Source: Rhodoferax sp.
Lineage (GTDB): Bacteria > Pseudomonadota > Gammaproteobacteria > Burkholderiales > Burkholderiaceae_C
Direction: 5' to 3'
Assembly (NCBI RefSeq): GCF_030697375.1
Contig: NZ_JAUYQD010000072.1
Location: 1 to 36,919, forward strand
Length of the DNA: 36,919 bases
The translations under genes and the position numbers were made by a program. The notes under the pieces were generated by a model, which saw nothing but the letters and a program-made list of their open reading frames with translations, made no database searches and was not told where the DNA came from. Positions 14,402 to 22,468 of this stretch are shown here, one piece after another. The stretch's first letter is position 1; every line of letters begins with the position of its first letter.

Positions 14402-16078
14402 TCAGGTATATGACGCATAGAAACGAGCCTGCGGGTATGGGTGTACGTTGCGGGTGGTGGGCATAAATCGCTTGGCAATTCGCTGGAATCTGCTCCATGG
14501 CATTTTGGGTCGCTGGCTTCTGCGCATCAGGGCATGACGCCATGCGCGCTCAACCTCGCTGCACATGCCGCGCAGCCGATATAGGTTGCCCGGCACCGCG
14601 TGGTAGTTCAGGTAACCCTGCACCACTCGGTTGAGCCACCTGCCCACCTCTGCTATGGGTCGATGTCTTCTTCGCATCAGTTCCGCCCGGATTTGAGCAA
14701 TCTTTGCGCGCATGCGCTTCTTCACCGTCAGTCGTAGCACTTTGTATTTGCCTTGTCTGGTGGTGCTGCAACAGTGGGTGAATCCAAGGAAGTCAAAGGT
14801 TTCTGGCTTGTCTTGTCCCCGGTGTTTGCGATCAGTGGCCGCAAACCGACCAAACTCGATCAGCCGCGTCTTCTGTGCATTCAGGGTCAATCCAAACTTG
14901 GCCAGTCGCTCCTGCATTGCTGTTAGGAAGCTTTTGGCGGCCTCTTCACTCTTGAATCCAAACACACTGTCATCGGCGTAGCGCACCATGATCGCCTTCC
15001 CCCGTGCGTGTCTGTATCTCCATTGCCTCGCCCAGAGGTCCAGCGCGTAGTGCAGGTAGATGTTCGCCAGCAAGGGCGAGATCACTGCACCTTGGGGTGT
15101 GCCCTTGGTTGCGCCTACCCTACGTCCGTCCTCTATCACCCCCGCTTTGAGCCATTTGCTGATCAGCCTGAGCATGCGCGAATCGGCTATGCGGTGTTCC
15201 AGAAATTTGAGCATCCAGTCGTGGTCGATTTCATCAAAGAACGCCGCGATGTCCGCATCGACTATCCAGTTCACCCCTCGGCTCTGGATTCCAACGCTCA
15301 AAGCGTCCAGCGCCTGATGCTGGCTGCGCCCTTGGCGGAATCCGTATGAGAATCCGAGGAAGTCTTCTTCATAAATCATGTTCAGGACGGTGGCTACCGC
15401 CTGTTGCACGACTTTGTCCTCCAATGAGGCGATGCCTAGCGCGCGCTGTTTGCCATCGGCTTTGGGGATGAGTACCCGTCTTGATGGCGTTGCCCGGTAG
15501 CCACCCACATGGATTTGCCGGTGCAGCGTTTGCACTCGTGTGTGAAGGCCTTCCTCGTAGTCTTGCCACGTCACTGCGTCCACGCCAGGAGCCGCGTCTT
15601 TGCGCAGTGCATAAAAGCTCTGCGCCAGTAGCTGCGGTGTGATGTGGTGCAGCAGTGCCGTGAATCGCACCTTCTTGTCCCGCTTCGCTGCTATACGTAC
15701 GCCCTCAAGTCCCATCGACGCAGGTTTGTCCCGACGCGGTGTCCGGGCTGCGGGGTTCTCGCTGGCGTTTCCCTTGGCTACGCTCCTTCCCTCCACTGTC
15801 TCCGCCGGGTCACCGCTGAGGCTCTTCCCTTTGTTCGACTGTTTCTTCGGTACTACGAACGTATCCGACTTCTCACCGGCGTAGGCGACAGGGTTATGGC
15901 TTTGGGCCTTGCCTGTCCCGCCCGACTCTGGCGCCTCGGGCACCGGTGAGATCTCCCAGCTTCCGTGTAGATCGCTTCCCAACATGCTCAGGGTCTTTGA
16001 CCGCGCAGGATCAGGCAACGACTCGCGTGTAGCGTCGTCGCCCGTGTTGCATTCCGTGAAAGCTAACTCCGTCTGCAT
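14402..16078 (-). CDS. ltrA: Group II intron reverse transcriptase/maturase (LtrA-like)
   Basis: This copies the intron RNA during retrohoming and helps it fold for splicing. The RT core starts at about residue 150 (RFTALLHHI, DAAPGVDAVTWQDYEE). RT motifs are present in order: SYGFRQGRSQHQAL, a GTPQGAVISPLLANIYLHY block and the catalytic VRYADDSVFGF. The maturase (X) domain follows (RWLNRVVQGYLNYHAVPGN, then a C-terminal basic segment). No HNH endonuclease domain is visible at the C-terminus. The frame is open to a TTG at 16093, and I chose the ATG at 16078. The first 130 or so residues are coded across the 5' ribozyme region and may not all be translated, so a later start such as the MGLEGVRIAAKR methionine is possible. 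All RT motifs look intact. Confidence 0.9.
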   Translation of the reverse strand: MQTELAFTECNTGDDATRESLPDPARSKTLSMLGSDLHGSWEISPVPEAPESGGTGKAQSHNPVAYAGEKSDTFVVPKKQSNKGKSLSGDPAETVEGRSVAKGNASENPAARTPRRDKPASMGLEGVRIAAKRDKKVRFTALLHHITPQLLAQSFYALRKDAAPGVDAVTWQDYEEGLHTRVQTLHRQIHVGGYRATPSRRVLIPKADGKQRALGIASLEDKVVQQAVATVLNMIYEEDFLGFSYGFRQGRSQHQALDALSVGIQSRGVNWIVDADIAAFFDEIDHDWMLKFLEHRIADSRMLRLISKWLKAGVIEDGRRVGATKGTPQGAVISPLLANIYLHYALDLWARQWRYRHARGKAIMVRYADDSVFGFKSEEAAKSFLTAMQERLAKFGLTLNAQKTRLIEFGRFAATDRKHRGQDKPETFDFLGFTHCCSTTRQGKYKVLRLTVKKRMRAKIAQIRAELMRRRHRPIAEVGRWLNRVVQGYLNYHAVPGNLYRLRGMCSEVERAWRHALMRRSQRPKMPWSRFQRIAKRFMPTTRNVHPYPQARFYASYT

Positions 16079-16222
16079 CCTGAATTTGCGCAATTTCGCG
16101 GCTCAATGGCTGGCCTGCTGGTCTCCCCTGTCAACGCTTCGATGTACACCTCGCGGTGGACAACGCATGACTCGGGGCCAGAGTGATTTCGCTATTTCTT
16201 CCCTGTATTGAACTTCCATCAA

Positions 16223-16645
16223 CTACGATCTACCGGCTTTCGCTGGCGCACTAGCTGTTTGCGCAAGCACACCAAGGGCTAGCAGCCTTTTTCTCATACA
16301 AAGTACGGCGTGGTCCTTGCTCAGTAACTGGGCTTGGTGGGCCACCGCGAGGTCGATGAACTTTTGGTCGTCCGGGTCTTTGCAGGTGACGCTGGCTTTG
16401 GCGGCCACCGCCACGAGCTGCACCTGGGCGTCAAAGCGGCTCAACACGTCGTCGGCCACGTGCTGGTGCAATTGCAGGCGTCGGGCTATCTGGGGGTAGG
16501 CCAGCACGCGCTCCAGCTCATGGCGCATGGGGGCCGTGGCAATCCAGCGCAGCTCGCCCGATTGCAGCTTGCCCGACAGAGGCCCGGTGGCCGGGTCCTG
16601 GAAAACAAACAGGTCCAGAACGATGTTGGTGTCCAGAACAATCAA
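16223..16645 (-). CDS. PIN-domain protein (putative toxin-type ribonuclease), 3' end interrupted by the intron
   Basis: This is a PIN nuclease fold of about 140 residues, resembling the COG1569 toxin-like group. Acidic active-site positions are visible: LDTNIVLDLF at the start, ELERVL near 45, KDPDDQKFIDLA near 100 and SKDHAVL near 120. No in-frame ATG fits. The TTG at 16645 overlaps the stop of the upstream methyltransferase and has GGGAG eight bases before it. An ATG at 16717 would add 24 unusual residues. Codons after LAQTA are read from the group II intron, ending SAPAKAGRS. After splicing the end would be AQTAIN and stop. No antitoxin gene is adjacent, so calling it a toxin is not justified by context. 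Its overlap with an rRNA methyltransferase suggests co-transcription. Confidence 0.75.
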   Translation of the reverse strand: MIVLDTNIVLDLFVFQDPATGPLSGKLQSGELRWIATAPMRHELERVLAYPQIARRLQLHQHVADDVLSRFDAQVQLVAVAAKASVTCKDPDDQKFIDLAVAHQAQLLSKDHAVLCMRKRLLALGVLAQTASAPAKAGRS

Positions 16646-17910
16646 GCGCGGGGCTCCCGCATCGCGCCCTTGACCATGCTGAACTTGAACAGGCGGCACT
16701 CGATGGGGCCGTTCCACATGGGCACGCGGCGCGATTCTTTCAGGCGCATTTTGCTGGGCAGTTTGAGGTCGGGGGTGAGCACCCAGGCGGTCCAGCCGGC
16801 GTAGTTTTTCTTCCAGTGGCTGGCCAGTTGGCTGAAGAATTCGCCGCCGTCCTCGGTGTGGGCCAGCTCACGGGCGCCAAAGCGGCCCTGCTGTTCCGGC
16901 TCCGCGCCCATGCGGCCCGCGCCAGCCACCCCGCCCACATCGATCCGCTCGCCATAAGGCGGGTTGAGCAGCATCACACCACCGCCCTCGATGGGGGGCA
17001 TGCGTTGCAGGGCGTCGCCGCCGCGGAACTCGATCACATCGGCCACGCCGGCGCGCTCGGCGTTGCGCTGGGCAAAGTCCACCATGCGGTGCGACACGTC
17101 GCTGCCGTAGATCAGCGCCTTCTGGCCCGGCTCGGGCTTGACCACGGCGGCGGCGGCTTCCTGCTTCATGGCCGTCCACTCCTGGCTTCGGAACGGCAGG
17201 TACTTCTCAAACGCAAAACGTCGGCCGGCACCGGCGGCGATGTTGCAGGCAATCTGCGCCGCCTCGATCACCACGGTGCCGCTACCACAGCAGGGGTCGT
17301 ACAGCGGCATCAGGTCGTCGTCACCCGAGGCCCACTCGCTGGCGGCAATCATGGCGGCGGCCAGGGTTTCTTTCAGGGGCGCATCGCCCTTGTCCTCGCG
17401 CCAGCCGCGCTTGAACAGCGGTTCGCCCGAGGTGTCGATGTACAGCGAGCAGGCGTCGGTGGTGAGGTGGGCGTAAATGCGCACATCGGGCCACTGGGTG
17501 TTGACGTCCGGGCGCACGCCGCCGGCTTTTTCGCGAAAACGGTCGCACACCGCGTCCTTGATTTTGAGGGCCGCAAAATTGAGCGAAGTCAGCGGGCTGT
17601 GCTGCGCGGTCACTTCCACCTTGATGCTCTCGCGGGGCGTGAACCAGCGCTCCCACGCCACCTCGCAGGCCGCCCCGTACAAGTCCTGCTCGCTGCGGTA
17701 TTCGGTGTAGGACAGCAGCACCAGCACCCGCTGGGACAGGCGACTGTAGAGGTTGAGCAGCATGGCGTGGGCAAACGAGGTGCGCACCGCCACGCCGCCG
17801 CGCTGCTTGGTGATACAGCCCGGCGGCAAGCCGGTGATCTGCAAAATCTCCGGCGCCAGGTAGTCTTCCACGCCAGCGGCGCAGGGGAGAAAGAGTTGGA
17901 GTTGGTTCAT
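16642..17910 (-). CDS. THUMP-domain class I rRNA methyltransferase (RlmL N-terminal/RlmK-less type)
   Basis: A 422-residue S-adenosylmethionine-dependent RNA methyltransferase of the family that includes the m2G2445-forming half of RlmL. The N-terminus (FLPCAAGVEDYLAPEILQI) and following 150 residues form the ferredoxin-like/THUMP RNA-binding part. The catalytic domain has motif I LYDPCCGSGTVVIEAA at about residues 203-218, the acidic SAM contact in YGSDVSHRMVDFA, and motif IV LLNPPYGER at about 315-323, which is typical of guanine-N2 methylation. The second RlmK domain of the E. coli protein is absent, as in many betaproteobacteria. The PIN gene overlaps its stop. The start ATG at 17910 gives a normal N-terminus. 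Confidence 0.88.
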   Translation of the reverse strand: MNQLQLFLPCAAGVEDYLAPEILQITGLPPGCITKQRGGVAVRTSFAHAMLLNLYSRLSQRVLVLLSYTEYRSEQDLYGAACEVAWERWFTPRESIKVEVTAQHSPLTSLNFAALKIKDAVCDRFREKAGGVRPDVNTQWPDVRIYAHLTTDACSLYIDTSGEPLFKRGWREDKGDAPLKETLAAAMIAASEWASGDDDLMPLYDPCCGSGTVVIEAAQIACNIAAGAGRRFAFEKYLPFRSQEWTAMKQEAAAAVVKPEPGQKALIYGSDVSHRMVDFAQRNAERAGVADVIEFRGGDALQRMPPIEGGGVMLLNPPYGERIDVGGVAGAGRMGAEPEQQGRFGARELAHTEDGGEFFSQLASHWKKNYAGWTAWVLTPDLKLPSKMRLKESRRVPMWNGPIECRLFKFSMVKGAMREPRA

Positions 17911-18027
17911 AACTAAATTTTGTTCGGTCTCAGCAGGACCCGTGATTAGACAGCGACTCTGCCTGTTTCAGTACCCGTTCAATGGCATCTGCCACGGTGA
18001 GGCACAGTTCTTCGCATGGTTGTTCGT

Positions 18028-18315
18028 TCACCATGGCTTGGGTCCCAGCACGTCCCAATGCCCACCTTTGTTGGCCCCCACCCGGCGCAAACGGTTCTGC
18101 GCTTTGAGTTTGGCAATCTGTTTCTCGACGGCCCGCGTGGACAGCTTCAGGTGCTGCGCCAGGGCTGAAATAGTGAGCGCCGGGGTCTCTTTCAGCATCG
18201 AAAGAATCTCAGCACCGGTTTCTCCCGAACTTTCTACCGAACTTTCGGGGGAACGTGTCGGGGTAAGTTCAGCCGCAGCCCAAGTCATCTCCAGCACGGT
18301 GTATTCCTGCGGCAC
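18028..18315 (-). pseudogene. Detached winged-helix tail, probable remnant of a COG2865-type protein
   Basis: The 95-codon frame contains a clear helix-turn-helix with wing, ILSMLKETPALTISALAQHL followed by KLSTRAVEKQIAKL and RVGANKGGHWDVLG. This exact style of domain usually ends AlbA_2/ATPase proteins of the COG2865 group. Here it stands alone. The only start is GTG at 18315 without a good ribosome site, and the frame stays open upstream to a TAA at 18379-18381 without an ATG. A full COG2865-like gene with a different C-terminus lies 108 bases upstream. The simplest reading is a leftover 3' end of a second such gene. A small free-standing DNA-binding protein is the alternative. Confidence 0.5.
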
Positions 18316-18423
18316 AAAGCTCGAATGTTCGCTGGATCGGTTTGCGATGAAATAAGAAAGTTCATATGAATCAATAACTTACAAATCCACGATTCCCATC
18401 ATATCGGTTGACATGAAATGAAA

Positions 18424-19833
18424 CTACGCCCAAACCGGGATGTACCGTGCATACCGTCGTGAATCAGGCGCACTGGGATCCGTCTTGATTAACCCTTGCT
18501 CCATAGTTCCGGTGATGACCTGGGACACAGTATTACTGCTGCTTTCTGACAGCCCAAATCTCTCACGCAACGACTGATTCGTCATTTGCTTTCGCAGCAC
18601 ATACTGCAAAACACAGTGCTGATAACAGGCTCGCACCCGGTCGCTGCCATTCATGTCTCGAAATGCGCGTGGGCCATAAATCACCACGACCGTGCGTTTA
18701 TGGCTGGCAAGAAATTCAGGAGCGGGTAACTGCAAGAGCTCCGCCGCCGCAATGACCCGATCAATACCGCTGCTCTTTTCTTCGCAAATGCCAAAGCGGC
18801 GCATCAAATCGGCCAACCGCTCATTGCGTGACTGGTAGCCGTCGATAAACCTGTTGACAGGGACGATGGGTTCGCCAGGATTGGAAATTTCAACACGATT
18901 GCTGAAAACCTCGACCACCGGGGAGGTTCCCGTCAAATCGACATCCTGGTGAATCAGCGCATTGGCTAGCAGCTCCCGGACCACGACTTCGGGCAGCAGT
19001 TTTACGTTTTTGCGAATCGCCCCCTCAATCACCTCGTTCTGCGGCAATTTGCCCATCACATCCTGAACGAGACCGACAAAACCAACCGCATAGCCTTTTT
19101 CACCAGTGACATCCGATAAGGTCTGCATTTTGGATTCGCCGGAATACACAATCACCCGCGCAGCCTTTCGGCTGATGCCGGGAAACTGCCGCATATTTTT
19201 TGCAAGCAAGATCGCACCCATATGCAAAATGTGAAAGCCCGACGCACTGCGCTCAATCAAACGTTCATCCATCAGCCGGGCCAGTACGCCAGCTTGGTCT
19301 GTGGGATAGGGTAAGCGCAATAAATCAAAAAAAGCCTGCGTATCCAGCAACTGGATGACATCCTGCGCGGACACGTATTTGAGCGCTACCCCTTCCAACC
19401 AGCCGTGCTGCCCTTCCGCAAAAATTTTGCGCAACTGATCCTCTGACATCGGAACCAACTCTTCGCCAGAACGCATCAAATAGGCGCCCTGATAGTGATA
19501 TGCCGTACCTTTGGGGCGGCCTGGGACGATGAAAACTAGCACCCGCCCGTGCGGATGCTCCACAGCCTCCACATCCACACGAAACCCCAGCCATTGAAAA
19601 AGCTTTTCAGCAATATCCAAAGAGTCGGGAAATGCAGCGCTACCCACAACGGCGCGGGGCGGTTTGTCAGCAATGCCAAGCACCAAATGACCGCCCCCTT
19701 CGTTGGCAATGGCCACGCAGTATTTACAAAGCTTGTTGGTGTCGTATTGCTGTTTGGCCTCTTTGAACTCCAAATTTTGGGTTTCTGTGGCACTACTGCG
19801 CCAAATGTCGATTTGTTCTTGGGTGATCGTCAT
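18424..19833 (-). CDS. AlbA_2 (Schlafen-type) and GHKL-like ATP-binding protein, COG2865-like
   Basis: A 469-residue putative regulator or accessory protein. The N-terminal AlbA_2 domain spans about residues 15-140, with the signature TQNLEFKEAKQQYDTNKLCK and NEGGGHLVLGIAD. A GHKL-like ATPase segment follows at about 275-385, with VVRELLANALIHQDVDLTG, VEISNPGEPIVPVNRFIDG and EEKSSGIDRVIAAAE. A C-terminal winged helix ends the protein (LRKQMTNQSLRERFGLSE). This architecture is often annotated as an ATP-dependent DNA helicase RecG-related protein, although it is not a helicase. Members are frequent in accessory regions and some occur beside defence genes, but no partner is seen here. By eye the gene is less GC-rich than its neighbours, which fits transfer. 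The ATG at 19833 has AAGGGC before it. Confidence 0.82.
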   Translation of the reverse strand: MTITQEQIDIWRSSATETQNLEFKEAKQQYDTNKLCKYCVAIANEGGGHLVLGIADKPPRAVVGSAAFPDSLDIAEKLFQWLGFRVDVEAVEHPHGRVLVFIVPGRPKGTAYHYQGAYLMRSGEELVPMSEDQLRKIFAEGQHGWLEGVALKYVSAQDVIQLLDTQAFFDLLRLPYPTDQAGVLARLMDERLIERSASGFHILHMGAILLAKNMRQFPGISRKAARVIVYSGESKMQTLSDVTGEKGYAVGFVGLVQDVMGKLPQNEVIEGAIRKNVKLLPEVVVRELLANALIHQDVDLTGTSPVVEVFSNRVEISNPGEPIVPVNRFIDGYQSRNERLADLMRRFGICEEKSSGIDRVIAAAELLQLPAPEFLASHKRTVVVIYGPRAFRDMNGSDRVRACYQHCVLQYVLRKQMTNQSLRERFGLSESSSNTVSQVITGTMEQGLIKTDPSAPDSRRYARYIPVWA

Positions 19834-19968
19834 TGGATGCCCTTGCCCGCAGCCAGCTTGCATTCGAGAGAGACAGACTCGCGCAGCAAAGCCAGATCTG
19901 CCAAAGAGGTAAATGACGTCATGCCAAGAGCCCCCCGGATGGTTTGACCGTCTCTGTGCGAGACCGTT

Positions 19969-21579
19969 TCACAGCGCTTTTCGCAATGACGCCGGGGCAA
20001 TTTTCAGCCCCTCGCGGTATTTGGCTACGGTGCGCCGGGCGCACTCGATGCCTTGCTCCTTGAGCATGTCTGAAATCTGGTTGTCGCTCAAGGGTTTTTT
20101 GGTGCTTTCCGCCGCAATGAATTGCTTGATGAGCGCGCGCACCGCCGTGCTCGACGCATTGCCGCCCGACTCGGTGCCCAGCCCAGAGCCAAAGAAGTAC
20201 TTCAGCTCAAAGGTGCCAAAGGGCGTGGCCATGTATTTGGCGGTGGTGACACGGCTGATGGTGGACTCGTGCAGGCCCAGCTCGTCGGCAATCTCGCGCA
20301 GCACCAGCGGGCGCATGGCCATTTCGCCGTGGCTGAAAAAGCCTTTTTGCCGCTCCACGATGGCCGTGCTGACGCGCAGGATGGTGTCAAACCGCTGCTG
20401 GATGTTTTTGATGAACCAACGCGCCTCCTGCAGGCGCTGCTGCAAGGCGGCGTGGCTGGCGCTGTCTTTGCCGCCCCGGTGGTTGCGCAGCACATTGGCA
20501 TAGATGTCGTGCACGCGCAGCCGGGGCATGACGTCGGGGTTGAGCTGCACCCGAAACTTCGGGTTCGCGCTGCCGGGCTTGCTGATCTGCAGCACGATCA
20601 CGTCGGGCACCACAATGTTGCGCTCCACATCCACAAAGCGGCGGCCCGGCTTGGGCTCCAGGCGCGCAATCAGGGCAATGGCTTCGCGCACCTGGGCGTC
20701 GGTGCCTTCGCACAGCTGCACCAGGCGCTTGATGTCCCGGCGGGCCAGCAAGTCCATCGGCTGGGTACAAATGCGCAACGCGACCGCCAGCACCGCACAG
20801 GTCTCGGGCGAGACGCGCACGGTGGCGGAATGGGCCTCGCCCAAAAGCGCCTGGAGTTGCAAGCGCAGGCACTCGCCCAAGTCCCGCGCCCCCACCCCCA
20901 CGGGCTCCAGGCTGTGCAGCAGCCCCAGCGCCACCGTGAAGTGGTGCAGCATTTCCTCTAATTGTTCCTCTTCCTGGGCGCCCAGACCGCGGGCCAGGTC
21001 CTCCAGCGGGTCTTCCAGGTAGCCATCGTCGTTGAGGGATTCGATCAAAAACCGCAGGGCCGCGCAGTCGGCGGCCCCCAGACGCAGCCCCAGGGCCTGG
21101 CGGTGCAGGTAGGACTGCAAGGACTCCTGGGAGCGCGCCAATTCCGTGGCGTCTTTGTCCTCGTCGTCGCCCAGGTTGTTGGTGCTGGCCTTGGCCTCGC
21201 CGCCCCATTCACCATCGTCCGGCGCCATTTCGGTGGTGCCGTCGCCGTCCCAGCTCACGCCGTCATCGGCGGACAAAGGCGTGGCTTCATCGTCATTTTT
21301 GCCTTCAGCCCCCGTCGAGCTTGCGTAGTCAGCTATGGTATTAGGAGCAAACTCCGCCTCGCGCTCGGCCCCGCTGACTGGCGTGTCGGCCTGCGCCAGG
21401 CCAAAATCCTCGCGCACCGCTTCGTCCTGGGTCAGTTCCAGAAAGGGGTTTTCGTCGAGCATCTGCTCGACTTCCTGGCCGAGTTCCAGCGTGGACAACT
21501 GCAGCAAGCGGATCGATTGCTGCAGTTGGGGTGTCAGCGCCAGGTGCTGCGAGACGCGAAGTGAAAGCCCTTGTTTCAT
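19969..21579 (-). CDS. rpoN: RNA polymerase sigma-54 factor RpoN
   Basis: This directs RNA polymerase to -24/-12 promoters (nitrogen, motility and carbon genes, depending on enhancer-binding proteins). The 536-residue protein has region I at the N-terminus (MKQGLSLRVSQHLALTPQLQ, rich in Gln and Leu), an acidic region II with many Asp and Glu at about 75-170, the core-binding domain, a helix-turn-helix at about 440-465 (LREIADELGLHESTISRVT), and the RpoN box ARRTVAKYRE at about 511-520. The start at 21579 gives the classical first residues, with GGAGA upstream. It lies downstream of lptA and lptB, the standard position in proteobacteria, and 88 bases after lptB. The usual hpf/ptsN genes do not follow: an AlbA_2 gene does. 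Confidence 0.96.
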   Translation of the reverse strand: MKQGLSLRVSQHLALTPQLQQSIRLLQLSTLELGQEVEQMLDENPFLELTQDEAVREDFGLAQADTPVSGAEREAEFAPNTIADYASSTGAEGKNDDEATPLSADDGVSWDGDGTTEMAPDDGEWGGEAKASTNNLGDDEDKDATELARSQESLQSYLHRQALGLRLGAADCAALRFLIESLNDDGYLEDPLEDLARGLGAQEEEQLEEMLHHFTVALGLLHSLEPVGVGARDLGECLRLQLQALLGEAHSATVRVSPETCAVLAVALRICTQPMDLLARRDIKRLVQLCEGTDAQVREAIALIARLEPKPGRRFVDVERNIVVPDVIVLQISKPGSANPKFRVQLNPDVMPRLRVHDIYANVLRNHRGGKDSASHAALQQRLQEARWFIKNIQQRFDTILRVSTAIVERQKGFFSHGEMAMRPLVLREIADELGLHESTISRVTTAKYMATPFGTFELKYFFGSGLGTESGGNASSTAVRALIKQFIAAESTKKPLSDNQISDMLKEQGIECARRTVAKYREGLKIAPASLRKAL

Positions 21580-21587
21580 CAAGTCTC

Positions 21588-21657
21588 CGCCGGGCCGCCC
21601 CAAGGAGACTTCGCCCCCCCGGGGGGCAGTGCAGTACGCAAAGCGACAAACGTGGGG
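21588..21657. repeat. GC-rich intergenic repeat between lptB and rpoN
   Basis: The stretch CGCCGGGCCGCCCCAAGG, a C7/G6 hairpin (GCCCCCCC at 21613-21620 and GGGGGGC at 21621-21627) and then GCAGTGCAGTACGCAAAGCG resembles an intergenic element that I recall as common in Comamonadaceae. Its function is unknown. It may form a hairpin in the lptB-rpoN transcript. The match to a family-wide repeat is from memory and was not checked. Confidence 0.45.
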
Positions 21658-21667
21658 GTCATCATGC

Positions 21668-22468
21668 TCACATTTTGAAGTGCTCGCCGAGGTACACGCG
21701 GCGTACATCGGCGTTGTTGACAATCTCGGACGGGGTGCCTTGCGCCAGCACGCGGCCATCGCTGATGATGTAAGCGTGGTCACAAATGCCCAGGGTTTCA
21801 CGCACATTGTGGTCGGTGATCAACACCCCGATGCCACGGGCCTTGAGGAAGTTGATGATCCGCTGGATCTCAATCACCGCAATAGGGTCGATGCCGGCAA
21901 ACGGCTCGTCCAGCAGAATAAAACGGGGCCGGGTGGCCAGGGCGCGCGCAATCTCAACGCGGCGACGCTCCCCGCCCGACAGCGCCAAGGACGCCGACTC
22001 GCGCAGATGCTCCACCCGCAGGTCTTGCAGCAGCGCCGTCAGGCGTTTTTCAATTTCTGCGCGCTGGAGCGGCCGCCCCCGCTCGTCGTGCTGCAATTCC
22101 AGCACGGCCCGCACGTTGTCTTCCACATTGAGTTTGCGGAATATGGAGGCCTCTTGCGGCAAATAGCCCAAGCCCAGCCGCGCGCGGCGGTGGATGGGCA
22201 TGTGCTCGATGGATTGGCCGTCGATTGTGATGTCCCCCGCGCTGGCGCGCAGCAAGCCCACGATCATGTAAAACGAAGTGGTTTTGCCGGCCCCGTTGGG
22301 CCCCAGCAGCCCCACCACTTCACCGGTGCGCACCGCCAACGACACGTCTTTGACGACTTGGCGCTTGCCGTAGGACTTCTGCAAATGGCGGGCTTCCAGA
22401 CAACCCACTGCCCCGCCTGGTCCGACAGGGGTGTTTGCCGCGACAGGGTGTTCAGCCACGGCGTTCAC
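21668..22468 (-). CDS. lptB: Lipopolysaccharide export ATPase LptB
   Basis: This is the cytosolic ATPase of the LptB2FGC complex that extracts lipopolysaccharide from the inner membrane. The 266-residue product carries Walker A LLGPNGAGKTTSFYMIVGL at about residues 55-73, the signature LALSGGERRRVEIARAL at about 160-176 and Walker B RFILLDEPFAGIDPIAV at about 181-197, then H-loop ITDHNVRETL. An N-terminal extension of about 20 residues (AEHPVAANTPVGPGG) precedes the usual start of the domain. The start codon is GTG at 22468, which overlaps the lptA stop (GTGA) and indicates coupling. rpoN follows. Confidence 0.95.
   Translation of the reverse strand: MNAVAEHPVAANTPVGPGGAVGCLEARHLQKSYGKRQVVKDVSLAVRTGEVVGLLGPNGAGKTTSFYMIVGLLRASAGDITIDGQSIEHMPIHRRARLGLGYLPQEASIFRKLNVEDNVRAVLELQHDERGRPLQRAEIEKRLTALLQDLRVEHLRESASLALSGGERRRVEIARALATRPRFILLDEPFAGIDPIAVIEIQRIINFLKARGIGVLITDHNVRETLGICDHAYIISDGRVLAQGTPSEIVNNADVRRVYLGEHFKM

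Larger units (their letters stand above)
14324..16251 (-). mobile_element. Group II intron, apparently complete (about 1.93 kb)
   Basis: Read on the minus strand, the element begins GTGCGCCAGCG at 16251, matching the conserved group II 5' end GUGYG. It carries a reverse transcriptase/maturase frame, and ends with a domain V hairpin (14396-14364) and a short domain VI-like stem leading to CCTACCGCAAC at 14324. The 3' limit is my best estimate. It is supported because joining the flanks at these points gives AGCTA|TCAATTAG, which rebuilds a GCTATC-AATTA-GATAGC stem-loop. The intron lies in the final codons of the PIN gene (16223-16645), in the sense orientation relative to it, so splicing would restore that gene's end. 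No target duplication is expected for this class. Structural class was not assigned. Confidence 0.85.

Noticed and set aside
14324..16251. Assignment of the intron to group IIC
   Set aside because: IIC introns normally insert after a terminator stem into a T-run. This one splits the left arm of a small hairpin. The class needs structural modelling.
16223..16645. PIN protein as part of a VapBC-type toxin-antitoxin pair
   Set aside because: The neighbouring gene is an overlapping rRNA methyltransferase and no small antitoxin frame was found on either side.
17930..18034. A 34-codon minus-strand frame starting MVNEQPCEELCLTVADAIER right at the stop of the winged-helix fragment
   Set aside because: Too short and without a known relative or good ribosome site. 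It could also be a frameshifted continuation of the fragment.
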